Assembly (NCBI GenBank): GCA_963995525.1
Contig: OZ023206.1
Coordinates: forward strand, 45,990,990-46,054,989
Direction of reading: 5' to 3'
Origin: Escarpia spicata
Taxonomy: Eukaryota; Annelida; Polychaeta; Sabellida; Siboglinidae
DNA length: 64,000 nucleotides
Part shown: positions 13,133 to 24,509 of the stretch, piece after piece
How positions within the stretch are numbered: the first letter of the stretch is position 1
Layout of the letters: the number at the start of each line of letters is the position of its first letter
Made by a program: the position numbers and the translations under genes
Notes under the pieces: generated by a model
Seen by the model: the letters and a program-made list of their open reading frames with translations, nothing else
Databases searched by the model: none
What the model was told of the DNA's origin: nothing

Positions 13133-13758
13133 CTTGCAGAAATTGAATGACCTGAAAAAATGCTTCAGCTTTGACTTTACAGACAAGACGGCCTGTGTTT
13201 GTTGATTTACTTGGTCTACCACATTCAGCTTTTTCTGAACGTCTTCATCACACACAAACATTTGAGGGACAACTTTTCCGGTGCGGAATTTGGCGTTGCA
13301 TGTTTGGTGATAGGCGGCATCAGCTGCAGGCAGATCATGCACAGCGAGCAACCGAACCCGAACACGATCAGCCCAGGCGTCTCTTATTGTAGAACATCGC
13401 TCCAGCAATGTTTACTTTCTCTTGTAGCCACAGTACACACATCTCCTTGTCTTTTCTTTCTGTCAAAACATACTGTCGTCCTATAAAATAAGCAATCAGT
13501 TTTGAAGATAAACGTCTGCTCTGCTGATCGCAACAACGAAGTCTCGATACTTGGTCTGGATTTTTCATAATCTCTAATGGATTGTGCCATTTTCGTCGGA
13601 TTGCAGTACGAATAACGGCAATCCTGGTGCACCACTTGTCCGGGAACAGTCTCAATGGAGTCTCTACGTTGTCTGCTTGCTTTATTGATGCCTCGGCTAC
13701 CCTTCTCACAAAGGGATACTGTTGTATGGCCATTACTTAGGGTTTGCTGGCAGAACAC
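13133..13758 (-). pseudogene. N-terminal part of the same repeat-family gene
   Basis: Two overlapping minus-strand frames: 13758-13384, with a cysteine/histidine-rich start (VHQDC...FKTDCLF), and 13408-13109, with DLPAADAAYHQTCNAKFRTG. The spaced Cys and His residues look like an N-terminal zinc-binding region. The last residues before the CR1 tail (FFQVIQFL) and the first residues after the CR1 start (FDDEQTTVSRLVNKTVEYL, minus strand below 12197) are in the order expected if the CR1 fragment simply interrupts one gene. A frame change lies between the two pieces. Confidence 0.6.
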
Positions 13759-13759
13759 A

Positions 13760-14933
13760 CAGGAATCCGTTTCTGGTTCTGCTATGCTTCAACCAACAAC
13801 GACATCATCTAAAAAAAAAAAATAGTTTAATACAAATGTTGTATATATGTTATCAATTATTAATATGCAGTATATATATATACATACTTTGCAAATATGT
13901 ATAAATACTAGTGCGTTGTTGCTATTCGTTAATACGATATCACGAGAGAATGTGTTAACATCGATTTCCCAAAACATAAATTATTTAATTGAAGCGTGGG
14001 CGCCTACATAAAACATAAACGCACCGTTATGCAAGCCTATTTACGTTTGAGCATCTTCGCGTGCGTTCCCTGGGTTGGTCCAGCAGATGGCACCTGCGTA
14101 GTGTGTTTAAATACATTCATATATATATATTATGAATACCCAGTTTCAATCACCATAAAATTGAATAGAGGCTATATCGAATATTAGCAAAATATGCACT
14201 TTCAAATATAAGTATTAATGCTGTTTAACATGAGGTAAATGGGAACTGTTGATTCCTCGTTTTATGTCATTTCCCCAATTTTCATCGCAGAAGACTTTTG
14301 ATATGTTTTGTAAGTACCTTGAATGTAACCAACACAGTTGAAATTACTTCTTTTGCAATTTGTTTCAGGTCCAACCATAACAGTCCTGGACTGCACACTT
14401 TACTCAATATATCCATGTTCAATATAATACCGGTAAGTCCCTAGTCATATAATGTAGAAACTCAAACCTTGCCAGGGAAACAACGTTAGGAAGTCGAGAG
14501 TCACACTTCGTCACCTCTTGGGAATAACTTAGACACGTAAAAAGTGTCAACATTATGGCAAATCTTGCTGAAATTTTCTCTCCTGGGATAACGTGTGGAT
14601 TCATACACTTTCAAATGATGATGTTCAGAATACGTTTATATACCGTGTATGAGCGTAAACCATAAAAATACCTATACATTTCTAGTCTTACACAAACAGC
14701 CGATCGAGTGACTGCTATATTACAATGTTGCGTCCAGCCACCAAACTGGACCAGGTGCGGCACGATTCCAATGGACTGACTGTGATTGACCGCTGAATGG
14801 TGTTGTGCTCTTTGGAAACAAGTATAAATAATCACGTCGTCTGACTGAGGAAAATAAAAAAGGTTATCGCGCGGTTCACAATACAAATTATTAACATAAA
14901 CAATTAATTTATATGTATAGTCTTCCATGGATA
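13760..14933. other. AT-rich spacer, nothing recognised
   Basis: Short (TA)n tracts near 13870 and 14120; no supported gene. It ends where the Gypsy-type LTR begins. Confidence 0.4.
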
Positions 14934-15531
14934 TCTCGCGGTCAGCTCAGTCCGTTAGTTCGAGAGAATCACTACAACTTCACACCTGTAAAAAGGTGTA
15001 ATGCTGTTTTAATTGCAGAATCTATGTAACAACATGCGGCTTTACCAGCCAGTGCCAGGAATCTGCCCAGTACATACACAATACAATAGATACAAGATAC
15101 AACTGCTACAACTGTATCAATGCCTTGTATCAAACACAGAACATATTAAGTAAAACACTTGTAGACACAGTGTTATTGACATATCTGATAGGTGACAATT
15201 AGTTATTGTCAATAACTATATAACACTAATATAACAAATAACAATTAAACGCAACATGTATTTCAAAATAACATATAAGTAGACTATGCACTTTTAGTTT
15301 ACAATAACATAAAGGTAGATAATGTAACATACCTGTACAAAAGTGTAATGCTGTTTTAATAGCAGAGTCTATGTAACAACATGTGGCTTTATCAGCCAGT
15401 GCCAGGACTCTGACCAGGCTGACACCTCAATCCCGTGATTGTGTCAAGTATACGCTTTTATTAAATACCTGTCACAGTGTGGCAGCTCTATGACAGCAAT
15501 AGTGTTTAATTATAGTACCTGCTACATCTAC
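14934..15531 (-). repeat. 3-prime LTR of Gypsy-type element
   Basis: Matches 20067-20655 in the same orientation from TCTCGCGGTCAGCTCAG to GCTACATCTAC, about 590-600 bp. Since the pol genes read on the minus strand, this copy is the 3-prime LTR. The purine-rich sequence next to it on the minus strand (GGAGAGGG, 15532-15540) suits a polypurine tract. A segment of about 90 bp (14986-15070) is repeated inside the LTR at 15331-15415. Confidence 0.85.
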
Positions 15532-15616
15532 CCTCTCCATCAATGAATGTCGTACCGACATTCCAATAGTAAACACAATAATACATATTACTCTTGAACA
15601 CATGTTCAAATGTTGT

Positions 15617-16465
15617 CTATGACAATTTAGCAAGTACATCACAAAATCCTTGATTAAACATGGAAAGTGCTAAGTCAGGAGTCAGTACTTGTTGAGCAAA
15701 GTCAGTGTAACGAGCAGGTTTCCGTATTTCCCGTTTAGGCCGGTTACGCACAGCAGGTGATAGCAACCTCACCCGACACGGTGAGCGTTCAGCAATGTCC
15801 GGAATCTCTGCATTCTCACCAAGCTCTCCTTCGCCCTTTCCCTCATCTGACACTTCCGATTCCGTGTCTCCATTCTCAGCAAGCTCTCCTTCGTCCCTTT
15901 CCTCATCTGACATCTGAGACTCCCTGCATCCATCCTCATCAAGTAGTTCCATCTCGGAATTGGGATCTGGAATATCCATGTCTCCATATCTTTCTTCTGA
16001 CGCACGGTCTAATGCGGCAGGCACAAACTCTCCAGCCTCTGGATCAAGTGGCTTTCTCATCACCACTCTAACACAGTCGCCATCCTCCGACTCGTACTCG
16101 GTCGGCTTTGCTTCTTCTTCCTCTCTCTCAGAGCCGCGCACAGACATACCACCGCGACTCTCTGTCCTTGCACCCGCCGGCCGACTTTGCATTCTCGCCA
16201 CAGATTCCTTCTCCTTCGTATACAGCGGAAGGAAGTTTACTGGTAGCAACATGTTCCGATGCAGTGTTCTCTTAACACCACGCCCTCCGTCTCGCTGCAC
16301 CACAAACACAGGCATCTCTCTCTCCGGCTGCTCCTTCACTACATAGATATCTTCTTCGCACCGGTTTGCCAGCTTATTGCGGCCTCGCAAGCCAACGTTC
16401 CGTACCAACACGCGATCACCAGTTTCAACTGTTCCTCCTCTAGCGCGTCTGTCGTAGTGTCTTTT
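15617..16465 (-). pseudogene. Gypsy-type integrase C-terminal region and pol tail
   Basis: The minus-strand frame holds KRHYDRRARGG, GDRVLVRNVGLRGRNKL and TLHRNMLLPV, a set typical of the C-terminal domain of Ty3/Gypsy integrases. An acidic low-complexity tail follows, with repeated MSDEERDEGELAEN-like units. The catalytic core with its DDE residues is absent. The first residues of the open frame, upstream of KRHYD, come from the inserted TIR element and not from pol. Confidence 0.8.
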
Positions 16466-16919
16466 GGGGTAAGACCACATTAAGGATTCGTCCGCCATTA
16501 CCCACCGAAAGAGTGCCCTTGAAAATACCGTTTTGGTGTCATGTGTGAATTTTGTTCGAGCACTTTGGCATAGCACATGTCAGTCCAGTGAATACTGAAT
16601 GTACTACTACATTAGATCTTTCACGAGGTAGCAATAAACATACGCTAGTCGCTCGCGTATTCGCACAGTGGCTATTTTGCAGAACGCACCAATATTTCAA
16701 AATCCGTCACCAGATTGGGGCGAAATTGAGGGGTGTCAGGTTTGGGTGGACTTTTCTGAAAACTGAGGTATGAGAATTTTACGACTTTTCCACAGCACTT
16801 GTGTCAATGGAGATTAAATATGCTTTGAAATTTTCAAGAAAATGTTCGTCAAATTTAGCAGGAAATGAAGGAAACGTTATAATGGCCGCCTATGTAAAAT
16901 GTAAACGTGGTCTTACCCC
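16466..16919. mobile_element. Small TIR transposon inserted in integrase
   Basis: Perfect 13-bp terminal inverted repeats GGGGTAAGACCAC at 16466-16478 and 16907-16919, with a second weaker match further in (CCGCCATTA against its inverted counterpart). TTTT flanks both ends, consistent with a 4-bp target-site duplication. Removing the element and one TTTT restores a continuous integrase reading across the site, which confirms the borders. No transposase is encoded, so this is a non-autonomous (MITE-like) element. I could not assign the superfamily. Confidence 0.85.
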
Positions 16920-17045
16920 TTTTATGACGCCTGACAGACTTGTTGCTTTCTGTTGTAGCAATCTTATAAAAAGATTCCAACTGTTCCCGCAGCTGCTTGG
17001 TGTAATCAGTGTGGTCTGCCACTTGTGATGGACGTTCACTTGATT

Positions 17046-17735
17046 CTACACCCATATAGCCAGATCAATTTCAGCATAACCCTTCACAAAGCGACGGTCG
17101 TAGCCGAAAAACCCAAGCACTCGGCGAAGCTCGTGTACGGTTGTCCGTATAGGCCATGCCTTTACATTCTCTATTTTGTCTGGATCGGCTTCGATCCTTG
17201 CCTCCGAGATGATGTGGCCTAAATACTTCACACGCTCTTGGCAAAGATGACACTTCGCATGTTTCAATTTAAGACCAGCTGCTCGCAGCCTGCAGATGTC
17301 CAAGGTGAGTCTCAAATGTCCGTGAATGAATGATGGTATCATCCAGGTAGACCAACACATTGGCCAAGTCAGCCAGAGTGTGTTCCATAAGCTTTTGGAA
17401 CACAGCAGGAGCGTTCGTGAGACCAAACGGCATTCGATTGTATTCATAAAAACCGAAGTTTCCCACTCTGAATGCAGTCTTGGCTTTATCACACTCCTCT
17501 ATTTCCACTTGCCAGTAGCCACTCTGGAGGTCTAATGATGTAAACCATTTTGCGCCAGATAGCCTCTCCAGCGTCGACTCAATGAGAGGCAGCATGTAAG
17601 CATCTCTGATTGTCCGGCTGTTCAAACGCCTGAAGTCCAGACACAATCGCAAACTCTCGTCCTTCTTCCGCACGAGGACTACATTCGAGGCCCATGGATT
17701 GTGCGAATGACGTATTGCACCGCAGGCCAACATCT
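17046..17735 (-). pseudogene. Gypsy-type reverse transcriptase
   Basis: Minus-strand reading gives the RT motifs in order: NPWASNVVLVRKKD, LCLDFRRLN, FTSLDLQSGYWQ, MPFGLTNAPAVFQ, then the catalytic YxDD box as VYLDDTIIHS. It continues in another frame with LKHAKCHL and VKYLGHIIS and thumb residues near GFFGYDRRFV. The frame change at about 17300-17320 breaks the protein. Beyond 17060, RNase H is missing. Confidence 0.85.
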
Positions 17736-17806
17736 CTTTCAGGTGTTATCTAACTTCCTCGTACATTGCTGGAGGAATGCGTCTCGGTCTATCTTGAAAT
17801 GGTGTT

Positions 17807-18779
17807 TCATCTGTCAGTCGAATTTTTTGCTTCACTCCTACAGCCTAGCCGAGAGGCAAAAATGTCACCGAAATCATGACACAGTGCTTGTACCTTCTTC
17901 TTATGTTCTTCCGAGAGCTTTGTGGCATCTAGATTCACTAGTACTTCATCCTTTGTACCTTTGCCGCAATCTCCATTACTCAACACATCACTATGTGTTA
18001 AGTCCCCAACAGTCTTATCCCTGTCTAAAATGACACTATTCGTCATAGTCGCTATCTTCTGTCGTTTGGGAATTTTTATTTCCCTACAAGAAACATTCGT
18101 TAGGACGACATCAACTCGGTGGTTGTTGTCAGCTTGCACAACTGAGGCGGGGATGACTATTCCCCTGGGGAGTGTTTCTGCTGGTTGAAGCATGCCAGCT
18201 GAGAAACCTTTCTGGGCTCCCATTCTTCCTTTCACAATGGTATATGTGTTTGCAGGGATCACTGTGTGGCGACATGAGTACACTGCTACTTCCTGTTCTG
18301 TGACTTCTGATTGGTCAAGGTGAGCAAGTGCTTCTAAGATGGCTGCATCATGGAATGGGATATTCCGAGCTCTCAAGGCTGTCAGGAAATTAGTTCCAAT
18401 TATAACAGGCACTATTCTGTTCGACCAACTAGGGGGCACAAGAAATGTTGGCATAGCAATTAGCAATTCCTTCACTTTCTCCCGTAGACGACTGCAACTT
18501 CACCTCAACTTCAATGTAACCCAGGAAAGGTACCGACTGTCCTCCAGCACCTTCAATGTCAACTAGTCGTGACAGGGGTTGCAAGGTAAGGTGAGACAAC
18601 TCTCTGTCGAAGAATGGCTTTCCAATCGTGGTGACCATAGACCCACAATCGAGTAATGCTGTACATGTTTTACCCTGAATGGTAATCCCGATTTGGCACG
18701 AGCCGCCGACCAGGTCCCAAGTAGGGCTGTGATTATGGTTCCTGTTACTGACCCCTTTTTGTCCTCCAAAAGGGATCAA
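17807..18779 (-). pseudogene. Gypsy-type aspartic protease and linker
   Basis: Two overlapping minus-strand frames. The first (18779-18429) contains ALLDCGSMVTTIG, the position of the retropepsin active site, where the usual Asp-Thr/Ser-Gly reads Asp-Cys-Gly. The second (18475-17807) has IIGTNFL, the end of the protease fold, followed by the linker to RT. The frame change at about 18450 and the Cys substitution both suggest loss of function. The second frame stops just before the RT block. Confidence 0.75.
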
Positions 18780-18789
18780 TTTGCATTTA

Positions 18790-19784
18790 AATGCACTCTA
18801 CAACTCTTGGACAAATGCCCCTTCTGTTTGCAACGGTGGCATTCGATGCCGGTATTCTTGCGATAACCAAAAGATAGATGTCAAGGTATACCTCAATCAT
18901 TGCAGGTAAGTGGCTCATTCCTTTGTTTCGCCTGTGCCCTGGACTGTCTCCTCTAGATCATTCCTTCCAACTCTTCCACTTTTTTCACAAGAGCTTGCAA
19001 GTTTGGTTCCGTCTGTTGCCCTTGTTGTACATTAACTTGCACTGCATTCTGGTTTCCAAACTCTTCCTCCAGGGTCCGCGCCTCGATCACAATCTCCTCG
19101 AAGTTTAGCGAATCGAAGTGCATTTTTTATCTGCAAGTCCCTGAGGCCTGCCCAGAATCTGTCTCGCAACATATTGGGCATGGATTCCCTAGACCCAACA
19201 CCCTTTTCCACGGCAACATGAGGTCTTCCAGTCTTTGTACAAGGTTCACCTACACGCTGCGGTTCGCTGTAGATATGTTCTAGTATGGTATTACCTGACA
19301 TAACTGTACCATATAGTTATTGTAATTTGTAGAGAATGTTGGCGAGTGTAACCTTTTCTCCCAAATAGATAATTTCATCTACAGCAGGGCTTCTCAATGA
19401 TTTCCTCACACTTGTGATAATATCACATTCTGTATACTGTGACTCCTCCACCAAGCAATTCACCTCATACTTCCACCTCGAATATGTGGCATCCTTGTCG
19501 GTTCCAGAGAATACTGGCAGTTTGGGGATTTCCCGCAATACATATGACGAAAATCCAACATGCGGAGACTCACTGGGCTCCTGCTTCACAGATGTCTCCT
19601 CTGTGAGGGACCCTAGCAATTTCTCCTTTTGTGAAGTAGACATGGTCTTGATTAGACCCAGCAACTGGTGACCTACGTCACCCCCTTTATCCTCTACTAT
19701 GTCACCCCTCTCATCTCTTTCCACTACTATGACATCAGCTTCAGCCATATTCACCAGTAATTTATCAGTACAGGTAATCAACAA
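18790..19784 (-). pseudogene. Gypsy-type gag with CCHC knuckle
   Basis: The minus-strand frame from 19784 starts with an acidic N-terminus and contains LPVFSGTDKDATYSRWKYEV, a pattern common in gag proteins of this group. A second piece (within 19301-19032) has LRDRFWAGLRDLQIKNALRF, also gag-like. A zinc knuckle C-X2-C-X4-H-X4-C (CHRCKQKGHLSKSC) is encoded at 18800-18841. Stops and frame changes between the pieces make it non-functional. Confidence 0.75.
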
Positions 19785-20048
19785 TCAATCATTCAATTTT
19801 CACCTTCACAATTACACATTTCAAAGTTTAACAAACATTAAGCATCATACTCCATAATGGAAAACAACAAATACATTCAACAATAGATACAATCAATGTT
19901 CCATTGCCCAGTGCAGTAGCCAGACGGTTACACCTGTACATGCAGCACCACTCCCTGTCTGCTTCTCTGCCAGTCACACGGACTGACCAGAGTTATGGCT
20001 GTCTACAGTCAGTGTCCCAAGTTTCATCAAGTTATGCGGCCTTTCTAG

Positions 20049-20065
20049 CCCCACATCGGGCGCCA
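20049..20065 (-). other. Primer binding site of the Gypsy-type element
   Basis: The minus strand reads TGGCGCCCGATGTGGGG one base inside the 5-prime LTR. The TGG start pairs with the CCA end of a tRNA, as in LTR retroelements. The tRNA identity was not determined. Confidence 0.75.
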
Positions 20066-20066
20066 C

Positions 20067-20655
20067 TCTCGCGGTCAGCTCAGTTCGGTAGTTCGAGAGA
20101 ATCACTACAACTCCACACCTGTAAAAAGGTGTAATGCTGTTTTAATAGCAGAGTCTATGTAACAACATGTGGCTTTACCAGCCAGTGCCAGGACTCTGCC
20201 CAGTACATGTTCAAACAGTAGATACAAGAAACAACTGCTACAACTGTATCAACGCCTTGTATCAAACACAGAACATATTAAGTAAAACACTTGTAGACCC
20301 AGTGTTATTGACATATCTGATAGGTGACAATTAGTTATTGTCAATGATTATATAACACTAATATAACAAGTAACAATTAAACGCAACATATATTTCAAAA
20401 TAATGTATAAGTAGACTATGCACTTTTAGTTTACAATAACATAAAGGTAGACAATGTGACATACCTGTAAAAAGGTGTCATGCTGTTTTAATAGCAGAGT
20501 CTATGTAACAACATGTGTCTTTACCAGCCAGTGCCAGGACTCTGCCCAGGTTGACACCTCAATCCCTTGATTGTGTCAAGTATACCCTTTCATTAAATAC
20601 CTGCCAGATTGTGGCAGCTCTATGACAACTATAGTGTGTAACATGCTACATCTAC
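20067..20655 (-). repeat. 5-prime LTR of Gypsy-type element
   Basis: Partner of 14934-15531. It also carries the internal duplication (about 20116-20203 and 20463-20549). The two LTRs differ by scattered substitutions and small gaps, so the insertion is not very recent. Confidence 0.85.
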
Positions 20656-20703
20656 AACCAGTTATTCTACCATGAGAGGCGTGCATGCGTGCGTGTGTTC
20701 ATG

Positions 20704-20736
<33 letters not shown>

Positions 20737-22200
20737 TATGTGTGTGTGCTCAAAATTATATGCAATAAATGGATCTTTGGCGGATTTCAATTTATTATCA
20801 CCGACTTATTGACCACGTTCAACTCCACACAATGTTTTAAAATAATACAGGACAGAGTGAAAGTAACCATAGTGTATAACATTTTATTAATTAAGACAGC
20901 TTAGTTGCGAAGCACGGATTAATTACGGTTAAATTATTATTTCAGTTGGTCTTATTAATAGTTCCATGGTGAACAAAATTACTGGACCCAGTGAATTAGA
21001 ATCTGGTGATAATGGTAGCCGACATCGCCTTGTAATCTACTGCTTTCATCGTGGCGGCCCCTGACGGAGTAGCCGTGAAGCACTATCGCCACCTGGTGAA
21101 AACAGCCGTTATAGGGCGCGCGCCCAGACTGTGCCAATTTTGTAGTAGCAATTTCACTTGGCTCCGCGATATCCGGAAGTGGAGGCCTTGACGTTTGCGT
21201 AGACAAATGTGCAAACTCCGTACTTTCTAGGCCCATAACAGTAACATCCCCACGATGTCTTACAGTAGCGGATATATCCCCAGTAGTAGCAGTGACATCC
21301 GCGCACAACTAGACCTTCACTCGCTGCAACAAATTAATTTATTTATAAAAAAGAACTACTAGTAATTATTAACTATATACACGATAATAAACCGCTCTAC
21401 ATATATAAAATGTTTTAGATGCTGATCTTAGAAATATATACAAACCACACATTACTTCTTTTGACACGACCGCCATCTTGGAAACATAACGTATGTACAA
21501 CCCAACTGTACGTATATACAATCCAATTTAAAAGTTGCCAATAATAAGTTGATTCTGATTCTTCCGATAAACAAACCATTATTGCTATTGTATAATGTAT
21601 ATTTATTCACTGTATATATTTCCATTATCATCAGTTATTCATTTTTATGAGAACAACATGGGAAATGAATGTACTTTGTTGTGCTTTTATGTGTTATCTT
21701 CGGTATTATATTATGACGCTATTGTTTTTATTCTCATCATGCATGTAATTTTATTCAATAAACTCCATCACTCAATCAAGCCACCATATATTACCTTTTT
21801 TAACACGATGGGCATCAACTGCATAAAAGGATGTACACAAACATATAAGTGACTTGGCATAATATATTTTTCATATACATGAAAAGTAAGTTGATGATTT
21901 TGCGACAAGTTAGAATGAACCAATATATAATGTAGCGGCCAGATGAGTGTGTTTATACAATACAAAACAAATAAAAATGTATATGTCAAAGGTTGACCAG
22001 CAAGAGTACCGACTGGACCCCTTTAACAGGAAGTTGAATGAATGCGTGCACTTGTACGACACACAGCACATACTTAAACATCGGCATAACAATAAGGATG
22101 AACAGATGAAATGATCTCGCCGTGTATACACGCATGTGCATTAGTGTTTGTGAACTGAAATAAGCAGCTTATTAACATACTTAATCAGTACTGGTTAGTC
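20656..22200. other. Spacer, no supported gene
   Basis: Contains an (AT)n tract at about 20705-20742 and AT-rich sequence after 21300. An open frame of 109 codons on the minus strand (21308-20979) has no recognised family and no clear support. Confidence 0.4.
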
Positions 22201-22229
22201 GGAGGACATAATATCACCAAACTTACCTT

Positions 22230-23015
22230 ACACACTCATATACACATGCAAACTTGCACGCGTGCACACGCACAATCGTACACACGCACATATGTAATTA
22301 CCTAAACATCCATACATGCATGTATTCATACATACAACACGTGCATACATACATGCGTACATACATACATACATGCGTACATACATACATACATGCGTAC
22401 ATGCGTACATGCGTACATACATACACATACATACAAATACATACACATACATACACATACATACACATACATACACATACATACACATACATACACATAC
22501 ATACACATACATACACATACATACACATACATACACATACATACACATACATACACATACATACACATACATACACATACATACACATACATACACATAC
22601 ATACACATACATACACATACATACACATACATACACATACATACACATACATACACATACATACACATACATACACATACATACACATACATACACATAC
22701 ATACACATACATACACATACATACACATACATACACATACATACACATACATACACATACATACACATACATACACATACATACACATACATACACATAC
22801 ATACACATACATACACATACATACACATACATACACATACATACACATACATACACATACATACACATACATACACATACATACACATACATACCCATAC
22901 ATACACATACATACACATACATACACATACATACACATACATACACATACATACACATACATACACATACATACACACACATACACACACATACACACAC
23001 ATACACACACATACA

Positions 23016-23068
<53 letters not shown>

Positions 23069-23237
23069 ACACACACACACACATACACATACATACACAT
23101 ACATACACATACATACACATACATACACATACATACACACGCATACACACGCATACACACGCATACACACGCATACACACGCACACACACGCACACACAC
23201 GCACACACACGCACACACACACACACATACACATACA

Positions 23238-23281
<44 letters not shown>

Positions 23282-23380
23282 TACACACACACACACACAC
23301 ACATACACACACATACACATACATACACACACATACACACACATACACACACATACACATACGTGCACATACATAAATAA
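22230..23380. repeat. Decamer satellite ATACACATAC and CA-rich flanks
   Basis: From about 22431 to 22975 a 10-bp unit ATACACATAC repeats roughly 55 times with almost no variation. The only clear change in the core is A to C at 22895. On both sides it grades into CATA, CACACATA and CACACACG variants. All six frames are nearly open because neither unit contains a stop codon. The long Tyr-Ile-His-Thr and Met-Cys-Val frames are not proteins. Confidence 0.95.
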
Positions 23381-23469
23381 TTGAACATGTACATGTGCAT
23401 ATATTTATATATACACACGTACCTATGTACACGCATACGTACGTACATGCTTACATACGTAAATACAAT

Positions 23470-23719
23470 TAAAGGTTACCAATGAGATACACTATACGTC
23501 AGTTTCTTGTTCAGTTCGCCAGGTGGCGCTCTGTGTCACCGGGCCAGCAGAATTCGCGGTAAACAAACACACATTTATTATAATTAAATATGGCAAATTA
23601 AATGATCAAGCCCCTCCCCGCAGACGCAAACACAATTTGACAGGTTACATATGGACCGAACATAAATAAATGGTATATATAATATATATATATATATATA
23701 TGTTTATATATGTATATAT

Positions 23720-23774
<55 letters not shown>

Positions 23775-24240
23775 AGTCTATATACCACATTACCTGTACA
23801 TTCAGTGCCAAAAATCACCGCATTGCCTGTACATTTATATTACCTGTACATATACGTGTACAGGCAATATTTTAACCTTCCACACACATTTCTGTGGAGC
23901 AGAGACTGACGTTTTTGTTAGTCACATACATTAATTGGGTGCTATTTGGGGGAATTGTGCAGTTTATTGTGTGTTGTAGCGTACAATTAAATATTTACAC
24001 GAACTGGAAATGTGTGAGCGTACAGTTTTTGTGTCGAACATTGCCTGTACATATACGTTTATCATATATGGTGTTATGCTAGCTTTAATCGAGTGTATAT
24101 TTGAGATTAGATCGCATTGTTTGCAAACTACCACCATCATTGCAACGTTGCGCGAATAAATCAGAGAATATTATGTATTTTGTGTTTTGGTTAAATTATA
24201 TTTCATAAGCGAATTGTGCGCATGCGTCAGAATATAGGTC
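23470..24240. other. Spacer with (TA)n and repeated CCTGTACAT motif
   Basis: A (TA)n tract spans about 23675-23770. Around it the motif TTRCCTGTACAT occurs about four times (near 23789, 23825, 23839 and 24041), and CCTGTAC/GTACAGG form a short inverted pair at about 23842-23863. No gene is supported. Confidence 0.5.
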
Positions 24241-24250
24241 ACGCGTGAGA

Positions 24251-24509
24251 AAAATGGCGGAAGCGTCTTATTGCCAAAGCTCTCACTTCAAATACTGATT
24301 TAGTTTTATCGTGGATGATTCTCTGTAGAATTTGACCAAACTACTATAGACAGATAGCAAAAATGGTAACGCGACAGAATATGCACCCGAGCGAAGAAGT
24401 AGAGTTGAGAAAGTTGCGGATTTTATCGAAGAAGTGGCGCGTGCCGAGAAAACCACCCACAAACACAGACGTCACAGACACAGTGGCACGGATAGATACT
24501 TGTGTATGA
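24251..24509 (+). other. Possible promoter-proximal segment with small ORF
   Basis: AAAATGGCGGAAG at 24251-24263 fits a YY1-type element, often found just downstream of animal transcription starts. A 48-codon open frame follows at 24363-24509 (MVTRQNMHPSEEVELRKL at its start, basic, no family recognised). This could be the 5-prime end of an unknown gene or chance. No splice partner was found. Confidence 0.15.

Larger units (their letters stand above)
14934..20655 (-). mobile_element. Ty3/Gypsy-type LTR retrotransposon, internally deleted
   Basis: Two LTRs flank a minus-strand body in the order primer binding site, gag with a zinc knuckle, aspartic protease, reverse transcriptase, end of integrase. 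RNase H and the integrase core are missing: the RT thumb (near 17060) is followed almost at once by the integrase C-terminal region (17030-15617). RT also carries a frame change near 17300. A 454-bp TIR element is inserted in the integrase part. The copy cannot be autonomous. No clear target-site duplication was found at its ends. Confidence 0.85.

Noticed and set aside
14925..20665. Target-site duplication of the Gypsy-type element
   Set aside because: Flanks GGATA (left) and AACCA (right) do not match, and no convincing 4-6 bp duplication is visible.
20979..21308. 109-codon minus-strand frame
   Set aside because: No recognisable domain; an acceptor-like TTGCAG lies near its 5-prime end, but no partner exon or homology was seen.
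22228..23448. Long open frames of 350-400 codons on both strands
   Set aside because: They are translations of ATACACATAC and CA repeats in all frames; no splice or start context.
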